From Symbiodinium natans (lineage: Eukaryota > Sar > Dinophyceae > Suessiales > Symbiodiniaceae), in assembly GCA_905221605.1 (NCBI GenBank), contig CAJNDS010002136.1, positions 470,001-520,000 of the forward strand: 50,000 nucleotides of DNA, given 5' to 3'. Below, in pieces: positions 37,483 to 46,155 of this stretch. Numbering within the stretch: position 1 is the stretch's first letter; each line of letters begins with the position of its first letter. The position numbers and the translations under genes are program-made. Under the pieces are notes generated by a model. The model did no database searches. It was given only the letters and a program-made list of their open reading frames with translations, and was not told the origin of the DNA.

Positions 37483-38617
37483 GGCGCGGCTGTCTCAGCT
37501 CCTTGGCTCCGAGGCGACGTTTGAGGTCGCGAGCACCAAGAAAGGGGTGACCCATAAGGTTTGGGTGCATCTCAAGGAGGAGACAGCTGCCTGTGGCTGT
37601 CGCGCTTACCTGGCAGAAGGACGCTGCGGGCATTGCGATGCCGCAATGGACACCGCTCGTTCCTTAGGGTTTTTGCACGCGGCCCAGCGAGGCGCGGGTC
37701 CTGCGCTCACAGACTCCATTCGGAGTACCGCCTCCGATGCCCTAGCTAAGGGTAAGGTGGTGTTGGGTTTGGGGAACAGTGAAGGGTGTTTCTCCCAACT
37801 CGCGGCCAAGAGCCGCGGGCTCTCCTGCTTTCAGGGGCTCGCGGGTCGTGACCTGGCCGCGGCCCCAGCAGATGGAGCGAGCGCAGCCCACGCACATTCC
37901 GGCTCCGTGCAACGTGCCGCCACTGCCACTGTGGCGCGCACGCCAGGCCGGAGGAACAAGGGCCCAGCCCCCGCTAGGAGTTCTCCAGTCAAAGAAGCGG
38001 AATTCCTTGCGGGCGGGCCATACATTCAGGCCGCCCAAACGCTGCTTGGGTCTGGAGCAGCAGAGGATGTGATCTACATCCGGGCTTACAGCTTAGATTG
38101 CCCATCCTGCATCGAGGCAATCGAAGCGTCGCTTGGCAAGGGCGCAAGCGTTCGGATTGTCGCCGACATGGGACAATGCCACCGCACCAAGCTTCAGTGG
38201 CAAGCGTTGAAACGCTTGGCGGCCGCAGGTGCCGAGGTGAAGGTGGGTTGCGGCACATCCTTGCGCGACGCCTATGCTCGCGACGGCCGCGGGGCTAAGG
38301 TAGGCACCGGGATTCAAGGGCTGCACCATGCCAAAGCCCTTTGCCTACTGCGGCCTGACGGCGCGGTGGTGCTGATTGGGAGCCTCAATTTTACCACAAG
38401 CAGCAAAGCCAATGCGGAGGCAGGGCTTAAGCTTGAGGTCCCCAAGACGCACCCTGTCGCGCAGTCCTACGTCGAGGATTTCCAGAGGGTGTCGGCTGAG
38501 GCATTCTCCCTCGATGAGGCGGTTGCAAAGCGCCCTCAGTTGGAGCGAGCCAGTAGCTCCAACGTTGCTGGCAACGCCACTCGTGCCCCCAACACTGCTC
38601 CACAGGGTATCGAGTAG
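37397..38617 (+). CDS. Retroelement third frame: SWIM zinc finger plus phospholipase-D-like nuclease
   Basis: Frame +2 relative to the polyprotein and again +1 from the preceding frame, overlapping it at 37397-37482. Counting from the GTG at 37406, a SWIM finger C63-x-C65-x8-C74-x-H76 is followed by an Ala-rich linker. A PLD fold then has one HKD-type motif: H308-x-K310-x7-D318-x6-G325-S-x-N328 (usual spacing K-x4-D). A preceding strand (ASVRIVADMG) also fits the fold. Single-HKD members such as Nuc and Zucchini act as dimeric nucleases. There is no ATG before the SWIM finger, so expression from the previous frame by frameshifting or splicing is implied. TAG stop at 38615. Confidence 0.82.
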   Translation, partial: SCAVLFWYVSRAVANRIAHLRHGNTAAPEARLSQLLGSEATFEVASTKKGVTHKVWVHLKEETAACGCRAYLAEGRCGHCDAAMDTARSLGFLHAAQRGAGPALTDSIRSTASDALAKGKVVLGLGNSEGCFSQLAAKSRGLSCFQGLAGRDLAAAPADGASAAHAHSGSVQRAATATVARTPGRRNKGPAPARSSPVKEAEFLAGGPYIQAAQTLLGSGAAEDVIYIRAYSLDCPSCIEAIEASLGKGASVRIVADMGQCHRTKLQWQALKRLAAAGAEVKVGCGTSLRDAYARDGRGAKVGTGIQGLHHAKALCLLRPDGAVVLIGSLNFTTSSKANAEAGLKLEVPKTHPVAQSYVEDFQRVSAEAFSLDEAVAKRPQLERASSSNVAGNATRAPNTAPQGIE

Positions 38618-39296
38618 GCTGCGGCCAGTTGGCGCGGCGTGGTATGCATCCACGCATTATCAGAGCAGGCGTTGCAACACGGCACGTTGCTTCGCCAACC
38701 TTTTGCACTTTCTTTTGCGTGACTGCGGGCGAAAAGCCGCGGCAGGTTGGAAGCCTGCCCATTTTGCATTCCCCGCACTTTTCTTCTCCGCCCTGCCTGT
38801 GGCCCCTCTTGTCGAGGGCGCTCTTTTGCAGGTGCTGCGGACCGTGTCCTGGTCGCGGCAGTGCGCTCGCCGAAGCGCGTGCGAGTTGCACTGGCTGCGG
38901 CACAAGCAATGTGCGCGGCTCTCGCTGAGTCCGGTAGCCCGTAGGGTAGTTCTGGATAGGTGAGTAGCCGTAGCCGTAGCTTAGGGCCGGTAGGTTGTAC
39001 AGTGTACCATTTGTACCATAGTCTGCGTACTGGCAGCTAGAGACCAGCTCGAGGATTCAGGAGCCTCGCCCACCAGCAAAAGGGTGAGGGCCTTCAGGGA
39101 AAGGGCGGTTTAGGGCTGCTGAGGGTTGCTGTCGTCGTGCGTTCGTTTTGGTGGTGCGGGCTAGCGTCCCTGCCGCATGCCAATGCTCATGATGTGCGGA
39201 CCACCGCGGTCGCACGCGACACCCTCTCCCTTCCCTTTCTGTGTTCAGCGCGAGTGCCTGCTGCACTCCGAGCTCGAGATGAGCTGGAAGCCTCGG
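38618..39296 (+). other. 3' non-coding tail of the retroelement
   Basis: No domain-bearing frame. It holds another copy of the 21-bp dispersed motif (38837), a GTAGCCGTAGCCGTAGC run near 38964 and TGTACAGTGTACC. It probably includes the 3' UTR and packaging or priming signals. Confidence 0.5.
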
Positions 39297-39308
39297 CTGA
39301 GGGGCGAA
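39297..39308 (+). promoter_or_regulatory. Probable polypurine tract
   Basis: The sequence GCTGAGGGGCGA abuts the 3' LTR. It is purine-rich but interrupted by pyrimidines, so this is a positional call for plus-strand priming. Confidence 0.45.
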
Positions 39309-39608
39309 TGTGAGCAGGTCTATGCACGCACGCTGCATGTGCAAAGCTGCCAGGGCCAGTACTGTAGTAGTTTTCCTTTGCATGCGTAGTTTTGCAATTC
39401 GTAACAATGCCAATGTTTTGGCTCAAGTACCGAGCTTGTGCCTTTGAGCACGGTAGTTTCGTACAGTAGCTCTTAGGTTGCTGTGCGGTCCGACCGGACG
39501 CACTCAGGCGTAGCTGCACAAGTGCTTGAACTCGCGAAGTCGTAAAACAGCGTGACCGGGCTGTGATTGCATTGGCTTAGTGCAAGTCCAGTGCTGGTCG
39601 ACTTCACA
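39309..39608 (+). repeat. 3' LTR, 300 bp
   Basis: Near-identical copy of the 5' LTR. Its only difference (T at 39417) creates TTTTGGCTCAAG at 39416-39427, the last 12 bases of the dinoflagellate spliced leader, with GCCA just upstream. Confidence 0.95.
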
Positions 39609-40080
39609 TATAGTAATATAGTAATATAGTAATATAGTAATATAGTAATATAGTAATATAGTAATATAGTAATATAGTAATATAGTAATATAGTAATATA
39701 GTAATATAGTAATATAGTAATATAGTAATATAATAATATAGTAATATAGTAATATAGTAACATAGTTATATAGTAATATAGTAATATAGTAATATAGTAA
39801 TATAGTAATATAGTAATATAGTAATATAGTAATATAGTAAGATAGTAATATAGTAATATACTTATATACTAATATTGTAATATCATAATCATAATATCAT
39901 AACATACTGAAATCATGATATAAGAAGATATTGCATTATTACTATACCAATACCACTTGATAACAATAGAACACTTTCGCGATCGAGTAATAGAATATGA
40001 AAATCATATAAGAATCTAATAACATAAGAATGTAGTGATATGGTATATAATGATATGATGATACAAGAATATTAGTATAA
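39609..40080. repeat. Right half of TAGTAATA microsatellite and AT-rich tail
   Basis: TAGTAATA units run to about 39865 and decay into AT-rich sequence. This was one array with 22205-22322 before the insertion. Confidence 0.9.
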
Positions 40081-40097
40081 GGGTGAACATCCCAACA

Positions 40098-40130
40098 CGT
40101 AACCCTCAACCCTCAACCCTAAACCCTAAA
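40098..40130 (-). repeat. Short CCCTAAA array
   Basis: Four units with CCCTCAA variants, following ATTAGTATAAGGGTGAACAT, a block also seen near 21378. Confidence 0.88.
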
Positions 40131-40160
40131 GGCCCTATATGAATAAGAGGTCACTTCTAC

Positions 40161-40256
40161 CCTTGTGAAGCTCGGCCGTCGGCCTGGGCACTGGCGACGT
40201 TGACCTCCGGGGCCGGGATCTTCAAAGCCTCCCACAACTTCGGACACGTCTTCGGG
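40161..40256 (-). CDS. Candidate host exon upstream of the retroelement-bearing intron
   Basis: On the minus strand a C-tract ending TTGAG gives an acceptor and CACAAGG is followed by GTAGAAG, a canonical donor. The 96 bases read as 31 full codons with phase 2 at both ends (contains KLWEALKIPAPEVNVASAQ). Phase matches the next candidate exon at 21970. A telomere-type array (40284-40455) lies at the 3' end of the preceding intron. Protein not recognised. Confidence 0.5.
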
Positions 40257-40283
40257 CTCAAGGGGGGGGGCACCTTAACGGTT

Positions 40284-40455
40284 CAGGGGTTAGGGGTTTA
40301 GGGGTTTAGGGGTTTAGGGGTTTAGGGGTTTAGGGGTCTAGGGGTCTAGGGGTCTAGGGTTTAGGGTTTAGGGTTTAGGGTTTAGGGTTTAGGGTTTAGG
40401 GTTTAGGGTTTAGGGTTTAGGGTTTAGGGTTTAGGGTTTAGGGTTTAGGGTCTAG
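40284..40455 (+). repeat. TTTAGGGG then TTTAGGG array
   Basis: Eight-base TTTAGGGG/TCTAGGGG units, then about twelve TTTAGGG units. Confidence 0.96.
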
Positions 40456-40488
40456 AGGGTCACTGTTCTAGTATTCATTCCAGGCTCA

Positions 40489-40545
40489 GAAAAAAAAACC
40501 CACCCGCCCAAAGAATCCCATAACATTAAGAAAATAAACGGTTGT
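40489..40545. repeat. Dispersed repeat F, copy 1 (copy 2 at 43043-43098)
   Basis: Both share AAAGAATCCCATAACATTAA after an A-run and CCCACCC. Confidence 0.8.
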
Positions 40546-40620
40546 CATCTTCCCCAGAGTACCTACCCAACTCGGACACGTTTTCCACTGAACCTTCCAC
40601 CGACGAACAATAGGGTCAGA

Positions 40621-40684
40621 TTAGGGGAGGGGACGGGGTGAGGATAGGGGGTGAGAGGGGGGGAGAGAGGGGGGGGAGGGGACC
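40621..40684. repeat. Polypurine G-rich tract
   Basis: Sixty bases of G with scattered A. On the minus strand it would be a strong polypyrimidine tract before GTTCAG and a GTAGGT donor-like site at 40566, so a micro-exon is possible. Confidence 0.6.
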
Positions 40685-40734
40685 TTAAAAAAACATTGAA
40701 AAACCTTGAAAAACCTTGAAACTTGAAAAAACAC

Positions 40735-41010
40735 GGCGTTGAGGCCTTGAACCCCTAAACACAGGCCTTGAGGCCTTGAAACCCTACACGCTGGGCCCTG
40801 AAACCCTAAACACAGGCCCTGAGGCCTTGACACCCTAAACGCTGGGCCCTGAAACCCTAAACACAGGCCCTGAGGTCCTGAAACCCTAAACACAGGCTTT
40901 GAGGCCTTGAAACCCTAAACGCTGGGCCCTGAAACCCTAAACACAGGCCCTGAGGCCCTGAAACCCTAAACACAGGCTTTGAGGCCTTGAAACCCTAAAC
41001 GCTGGGCCCT
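40735..41010. repeat. Tandem repeat, period 51 with 30-bp variants
   Basis: Units combine CACAGGCCCTGAGGCCTTGA with AAACCCTAAACGCTGGGCCC. Related units recur at 44386-44458. GACGGGGTGAGGATAGGGGG flanks the block on both sides (40633, 41011). Confidence 0.9.
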
Positions 41011-41035
41011 GACGGGGTGAGGATAGGGGGGGGGA

Positions 41036-41640
41036 CCAGTGTTCGTGGCTTTTCGGCCGTGGCCGAAATCGGCCGAACACTGGGGGGACCAGTGTTCGTG
41101 GCTTTTCGGCCAGGCCGAAATCGGCCGAACACTGGGGGAACCAGTGTTCGTGGCTTTTCGGCCGTGGCCGAAATCGGCCGAACACTGGGGGGACCAGTGT
41201 TCGTGGCTTTTCGGCCGTGGCCGAAATCGGCCGAAGGTTTAAATATATATAAGAAAGAGAGGGTTTAGGCCAGGCCGAAATCGCCCGAACACTGGGGGGA
41301 CCAGTGTTCGTGGCTTTTCGGCCAGGCCGAAATCGGCCGAACACTGGGAGGACCAGTGTTCGTGGCTTTTCGGCCGTGGCCGAAATCGGCCGAACACTGG
41401 CGGGACCAGTGTTCGTGGCTTTTCGGCCAGGCCGAAATCGGCCGAACACTGGGGGGACCAGTGTTCGTGGCTTTTCGGCCGTGGCCGAAATCGGCCGAAC
41501 ACTGGGGGGACCAGTGTTCGTGGCTTTTCGGCCAGGCCGAAATCGGCCGAACACTGGGGGGACCAGTGTTCGTGGCTTTTCGGCCGTGGCCGAAATCGGC
41601 CGAAGGTTTAAATATATATAAGAAAGAGAGGGTTTAGGGT
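41036..41640. repeat. 52/53-bp palindromic satellite in two higher-order blocks
   Basis: Each unit reads CCAGTGTTCGTGGCTTTTCG then GCC(GT or A)GGCCGAAATCGGCCGAACACTGG. The unit can fold on itself (CAGTGTTCG/CGAACACTG and TTTCGGCC/GGCCGAAA). Four units, then a TTTAAATATATATAAGAAAG spacer, then about seven units and the same spacer. Confidence 0.97.
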
Positions 41641-41703
41641 TTAGGGTTTAGGGTTTAGGGTTTAGGGTTTAGGGTTTAGGGTTTAGGGTTTAGGGTTTAG
41701 GGC
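41628..41703 (+). repeat. TTTAGGG array
   Basis: About eleven units directly after the satellite spacer. Confidence 0.97.
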
Positions 41704-41740
41704 TTCTGAGAGAGAAAGGAAGGCACACACTCAACACTAA

Positions 41741-41821
41741 ACCGTCAGAAGCCGACAGAGTTGACCCAGCTGACTTTCCATGGAGAAAAAGCCCAGGGAA
41801 CTCCCCGCCACACCCAGGGTC
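41741..41821 (-). CDS. Weak candidate exon, minus strand
   Basis: Between two TTTAGGG arrays. GGTAG acceptor and CTGACG|GTTTAGTG donor; one frame contains LGVAGSSLGFFSMESQLGQL. Confidence 0.25.
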
Positions 41822-41831
41822 TACCCGACCC

Positions 41832-41970
41832 GTAGGGTTTAGGGTTTAGGGTTTAGGGTTCAGGGTTCAGGGTTTAGGGTTTAGGGTTTAGGGTTTAGGG
41901 TTTAGGGTTTAGGGTTTAGGGTTTAGGGTTTAGGGTTTAGGGTTTAGGGTTTAGGGTTTAGGTTTTAGGG
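41832..41970 (+). repeat. TTTAGGG array
   Basis: About 19 units. Confidence 0.97.
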
Positions 41971-42014
41971 GTTTATAGAAATTGTATAACGGTTGGCGTG
42001 GGGGGGGGGGGGTA

Positions 42015-42950
42015 GGGAATTCTAATAATTTAATAATTCAAAGAAATTTTAATCAACTTAATTTAAGATTGCTTTGTCAATTTTGAAGTATCTTTAATTA
42101 CTCTTAATGAGTTTTAATCAATGTTAGTTGCTTCATTCGTTTTAAATAAACTTTCGCGTTTCTAATTTTAATTCATGTTAATGAAATTTGATTAATTTCA
42201 ATTAAATTTAATTATTCGTAAATACCTTTAATCAATTTGAAGTAAATTTTGATTTTTGATTTAGTTTTAACTAATTTTGCTTGATTTCAATTACTTGTTA
42301 TCAATTTTGATTAGTCTTAATTACTTGAAACATAAACAAATTGATCAGTTTTTATTTTTGTTAAACTACTTTTAAACATTTTTAAATATTTAAATTACTT
42401 GTCGACAGGTCGCGGCCTCAGACACACAGTGCAGCAACATCAATTTTAGTTTTTTCTTTTTTAAATTCTAGTCAGTTTTAATTGGTGTTAATAAATGTTT
42501 TTTAGATAGTTTTACTTAACTTTATTAATATTTAATAACTTCTAATTAACTTTAAGTGATTTTGACTAATTTTAACTGCTTGTATAATTCAAATTACGTT
42601 TAATGAGTTTCAATGAATTTTAATGACTTTTATTGGTTCTAATTGATTTTAACTATTTTTGTTCAACTTAGTTAATTTAATTTAGTTTTTTATTCATTTT
42701 CACTAATTTTCAGTAAATTCATTTTAGTTAATTGTAATATGTTTTAATGAATTTTCATGAGTTTGAATGAATTTTAGTTAATTGCAAGAATTTTTCATTC
42801 ACTTTCATTAATTTCCATTAAGTTTCACTAATTTTGATTCATTTTCATGAGTTTCATTCATTTTCATTCTGTACCTTCTTTAATTTTAAACTTTGCTTGT
42901 CAGCTGTTTAGACAAGTAACTTGGGAAAATTCAAAATCATGCCACGTACA
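42015..42950. other. AT-rich island of degenerate TTTTAATTAATTTTA-like repeats
   Basis: More than 900 bases built from ATTTTAAT, TTAATTA and TTTCATT-like words, sharply different from the GC-rich surroundings. No gene. Confidence 0.9.
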
Positions 42951-42970
42951 AATTCTATTGGTTTTGTCGT

Positions 42971-42993
42971 GAGGGTTTAGGGTTTAGGGTTCA
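42971..42993 (+). repeat. Short TTTAGGG array
   Basis: Three units at the right edge of the AT island. Confidence 0.85.
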
Positions 42994-43994
42994 GCATCTC
43001 AAGTTCGAGCATTTACTGGGCCAGCAGTGTGTGTAGTCAACGGAAAAAAACCCACCCCCGCCCAAAGAATCCCATAACATTAAGACAATAAAAAGTTTTT
43101 CTTAATTTCTATTCAGACGCACCAAGAGGCCAAACAATCACACAGACCTCAAGTTATTCCATCCAGGAACCTTGAGTCCTGAGTCAGTCCTGCGCCCAGC
43201 TGGCTTCGTGGCTCGCTGAGCTGCAGCGCGTGAACAATGGGGGGCCAAACCAAAGGGGTCAGAGGGGCTGAAACGGATCAAATCACCGGGGCACAAGCAA
43301 CCATGTCAAAACAAAAAAGGAGGGGCAGGGCCAAAAAATCAAAATCACTCCGGAGCTTTCCGGCACGAGCACGAACAGACAAAAACTGGAACCTAGTTTT
43401 GTTAGCCTTATGTTTCTTGTTTTCGGGCGCGAACAACCCCCCCCAAAAAAAAAGACAACAAAATCTGAACCCCATGTTTCGTGTTTGCCCAGCAGGCCCA
43501 AAACAATACACAACAAATTGGCGGACGGCTCTTCTGCCGGCTTCCAGCCCCGGAGCGGCTCCGGAGAAGCTTTTTCGAAAACTTCCGGGTTCTCTTTCGA
43601 GCGGCTTCGGAGAAGCTAAGGTGGCAGTTTTCCGGACACTTCCGGGTTCTCTTTCGGCGGCCTGGAACCCGTGTAATCACAGCAGACTCGGACGCAAGGT
43701 TCTCTTCTGCCGGCTTTCAGCCCAGGAGCGGCCCCGGAGCGGCTCCGGAGAAGCTAAGGTCGCAGTTACGCACCGCACACAGGTCTCGCTGCAGTTCGAG
43801 AAGCTTTCCCGACTTACGCGTGAGAACTTCAACATCTGCATGCAGAGACGACCGCGCAGAAGATCAAAACTGATTGGTCCCGACCTGTTCTTGGGGCTCA
43901 GCCGAAGAGGCCCGAGGTGTCGGATGTCTGGCCAGCCGGCGCGCCGGGGCTCTGCCTCGCGTGCAACACGCGCGCGCATGGCTTCCACCCAATG
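42994..43994. other. Unique segment with internal near-tandem repeats
   Basis: GAGCGGCTCCGGAGAAGCT and CTTCCGGGTTCTCTTTCG recur between 43550 and 43765. A + frame of 260 codons (43237-44019) is open but basic and low in domain character, so it is not called. Confidence 0.5.
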
Positions 43995-44306
43995 TTATTC
44001 GGTCATCGGCTTGTGCTGAATGCAGGCCCTGGCCACCAACCCTGCGCAATGAGAGGTGTAGAACGTGTTGCCGCCCGACAGCAGGAAGAGCATGGACCTC
44101 AGCGGACTCTTCGGCGCCTGGCACCAGTTGTAGAATGCTTTCACGGCCGCCACAAGCTGCTCGTCGGTGGCGGGCGCAGAGTCGAACGCCGAGCTAGTGC
44201 CGGTTCGACGTTTCTTAACACTTCGAAAGCTGCCGGTATCCTTGGAGTCGCTCTGGGAGCCTTTGCCCTCATTGAGCACCTCCAAGTGAGGTGTCAGCAT
44301 GACCAT
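43995..44306 (-). CDS. Possible terminal exon or gene fragment, unrecognised
   Basis: Minus-strand frame of 103 codons from ATG with varied, protein-like composition: SFRSVKKRRTG, DEQLVAAVKAFYNWCQ and SMLFLLSGGNTFYTSHC, then a stop. Just upstream on the same strand a different frame reads MKRLLVPELWEKAKR and stops, which suggests an intron boundary or a broken gene. CAG|GGTTGG inside it could be a donor. No domain recognised. Confidence 0.4.
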   Translation of the reverse strand: MVMLTPHLEVLNEGKGSQSDSKDTGSFRSVKKRRTGTSSAFDSAPATDEQLVAAVKAFYNWCQAPKSPLRSMLFLLSGGNTFYTSHCAGLVARACIQHKPMTE

Positions 44307-44458
44307 CTCAGCGTTTGGCTTTCTCCCAGAGCTCCGGCACGAGCAGCCTCTTCATGTCCGCAGACCGCAGCTTCGAAAGCATTGAACACCAGGCCGTGAG
44401 GCCCTGAAACCCTAAACGCCAGGCCGTGAGGCCTTGAAACCCTAAACACCAGGCCTAG

Positions 44459-44915
44459 AATGTGTCAAATTGCCGAATTCGTGCTGAACAATGAGGGGTC
44501 AGAGGGGCCAAAATGGATCAAATTGCCTAATTCGTTCTGAACAATGGGGGGGTCAAAGGGGGCAAAGTATTGCCTAGTTCGTTCAAAGGGGTCAGAGGGG
44601 CCACAATGGATCAAATTGCCTAATTCATGCTGAACAATGGGGGATCAAAAGGGTCAGAGGGGGCAAAATGGATCAAACTGCCTAATTCGTGCTGAACAAT
44701 GCGGGGCCAAAGGGGTCAGAGGGGCCAATGGATCAAATTGCCTAATTCGTGCTGAACAATGTGGGTCAAAGGGATCAGAGGGGCCAAAATGGATCAAATT
44801 GCCTAATTCGTGCTGAACAACGGGGGGTCAAACGGGTCAGAGGGGGCAAGATGGATCAAATTGCTTAATTCGTGCTGAACAATGGTGGTCGGACTGCCTA
44901 ATTCGTGTTTAACAT
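44459..44915. repeat. Tandem repeat, ~63-bp unit
   Basis: Units contain ATGGATCAAATTGCCTAATT, CGTGCTGAACAATG and GGGGTCAGAGGGGCC; about seven copies. A related single unit lies near 43232. Confidence 0.95.
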
Positions 44916-44933
44916 TTAGGGTTATATGGTGAG

Positions 44934-45116
44934 AGAGGTTTAGGGTTTAGGGTTTAAGGTTTAGGGTTCAGGGTTCGGGGTTCTGGGTTTAGGGTTTAGG
45001 GTTTAGGGTTTAGGGTCTAGGGTCTAGGGTCTAGGGTTTAGGGTTTAGGGTTTAGGGTTTAGGGTTTAGGGTTTAGGGTTTAGGGTTTAGGGTTTAGGGT
45101 TTAGGGTTTAGGGTGT
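44934..45116 (+). repeat. TTTAGGG array
   Basis: About 25 units, including TCTAGGG variants. Confidence 0.97.
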
Positions 45117-45281
45117 GTCAGGGGAGGGCGCGCGCTCGGGTGTGAAACACCCCGGGCCGCGCGCTCGCGTTGCCCGTCAACCCACCCCGGCCACCCAAAC
45201 TATACTCTATTAGGGTTTAGGGTTTATGGAATTTATTTTCTTGTGCTCTGATGCTTGCTTTGATGTTTTTAAAGTTGCGCT

Positions 45282-45955
45282 GTTAGGGTTTAAGCTGGGG
45301 TTGGGGGGAGCCTCGGCCCTTTTCAGGCCTTCGGCGTATCAGGGCCCGTAGAGGCCCTTATTTATTTGAAGGTCAGGGAAACGCTTTGTGTCTGCTCCTG
45401 GATTCCCCTTCTTTAAGGGCCTCAATTAAGCATCGATTTCACTACCAAAAAATCGCATTTTTAATTGCGGGTACGGGCATCCTGGGGTCCCCCTTCTTTT
45501 AAGGGGCCTTTTGAAGCCTTTTGAAGCATTTTGGTGGCTCTTGGGGTCTCTAGGGGCCTTGTTCGGACCTTCGGCGTGTCAGGGGCCGTAGAGGCTTTAT
45601 TCATTTAAAGGTCAGGGAACCTATTAATGAGTTTTTCGCCAATGAGTATTTCAATCGCTAGGGTTTAAGCTCGGGTTCGGGGTAGCCTCGGCCCTTTTCG
45701 GGCCTTCGGCAAGTTAGGGCCCGTAGAGGCCCTTATTTGCCTGAAGGCCTTCGCAGGGTTTTGCGGTGTTAGGGTTTAAGCTGGGGTTCGGGGTAGCCTC
45801 GGCCCTTTTCGGGCCTTCGGCACGTTAGGGCCCGTAGAGGCCCTTATTTGCTTGAAGGCCGTCGGGGTTTTGCGGTGTTAGGGTTGAGGCTGGGGTTTGG
45901 GGTCGCCTCGGTGCTTTTCGGGCCTTCGGCGCGTCAGGGCCCGTAGAGGTCCTTG
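45282..45955. repeat. Tandem repeat, ~110-bp unit
   Basis: Units share AGGGTTTAAGCTGGGGTTCG, AGCCTCGGCCCTTTTC, GGGCCTTCGGC and GGGCCCGTAGAGGCCCTTAT. Starts at 45660, 45771 and 45880 give periods of 111 and 109; older copies are more diverged. Confidence 0.93.
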
Positions 45956-46155
45956 CTGATTTGGGGGGAGCCATTGATTTCAGTACTAAAAAAAGAACAT
46001 TTTTCATTGCGGGCAGGGATGCCTAAAAACAATGTTTTCAATATTCAAAAATCGCATTTTTCATTGTGGGCACGGACAAATCTTGTAGTCCCCCTTCTTT
46101 TACTGGGCCTTTTGAAGCTTTTGTGCAATTCCCTGCAAGGGCGTTGGTGTGGGGG
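45956..46155. other. Unique segment, no gene seen
   Basis: Two ATCGCATTTTTCATTG-like blocks (near 45450 and 46048) are shared with the adjacent tandem region. Confidence 0.4.

Larger units (their letters stand above)
22321..39608 (+). mobile_element. Giant LTR retrotransposon (~17.3 kb), Ty3-like integrase, permuted pol order, extra RNA-processing domains
   Basis: Two 300-bp direct repeats that begin TGTGA and end TCACA bound a segment with a primer-binding-site-like sequence, gag/pol reading frames and a purine-rich tract before the right repeat. The LTRs differ at one base (22429 G versus 39417 T), so the insertion is young. TATA on both sides (22317-22320, 39609-39612) fits a 4-bp target duplication; removing one copy restores the 8-bp period of the surrounding microsatellite. 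The element carries three successive overlapping frames (0, +1, +2). It is much longer than typical 5-10 kb Ty3 or Ty1 elements because of added domains (Tpt1-like, RanBP2 fingers, SWIM-PLD nuclease, methyltransferase-like). It lies antisense to candidate minus-strand host exons on both sides, probably inside an intron. Confidence 0.93.

Noticed and set aside
23537-38909. Many minus-strand and alternate-frame open frames across the retroelement
   Set aside because: Shadows of the GC-rich coding frames; no domains, and they conflict with catalytic motifs on the + strand.
38960-38985. CCGTAGCC resembling the 5' end of the dinoflagellate spliced leader
   Set aside because: Eight-base match inside a GTAGCC tandem; expected by chance.
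39473-39763. YYITILLYYYITILL minus-strand frame
   Set aside because: Translation of the TAGTAATA microsatellite plus LTR.
40937-41637. FGRFRPGRKATNTG-type and WLFGQAEIG-type repeat proteins
   Set aside because: Both strands and several frames are open because the satellite unit is palindromic and its period preserves frames; no independent coding evidence.
43237-44019. 260-codon plus-strand frame
   Set aside because: Basic, low-complexity composition and overlap with internal repeats and with a better minus-strand segment at 43995-44306.
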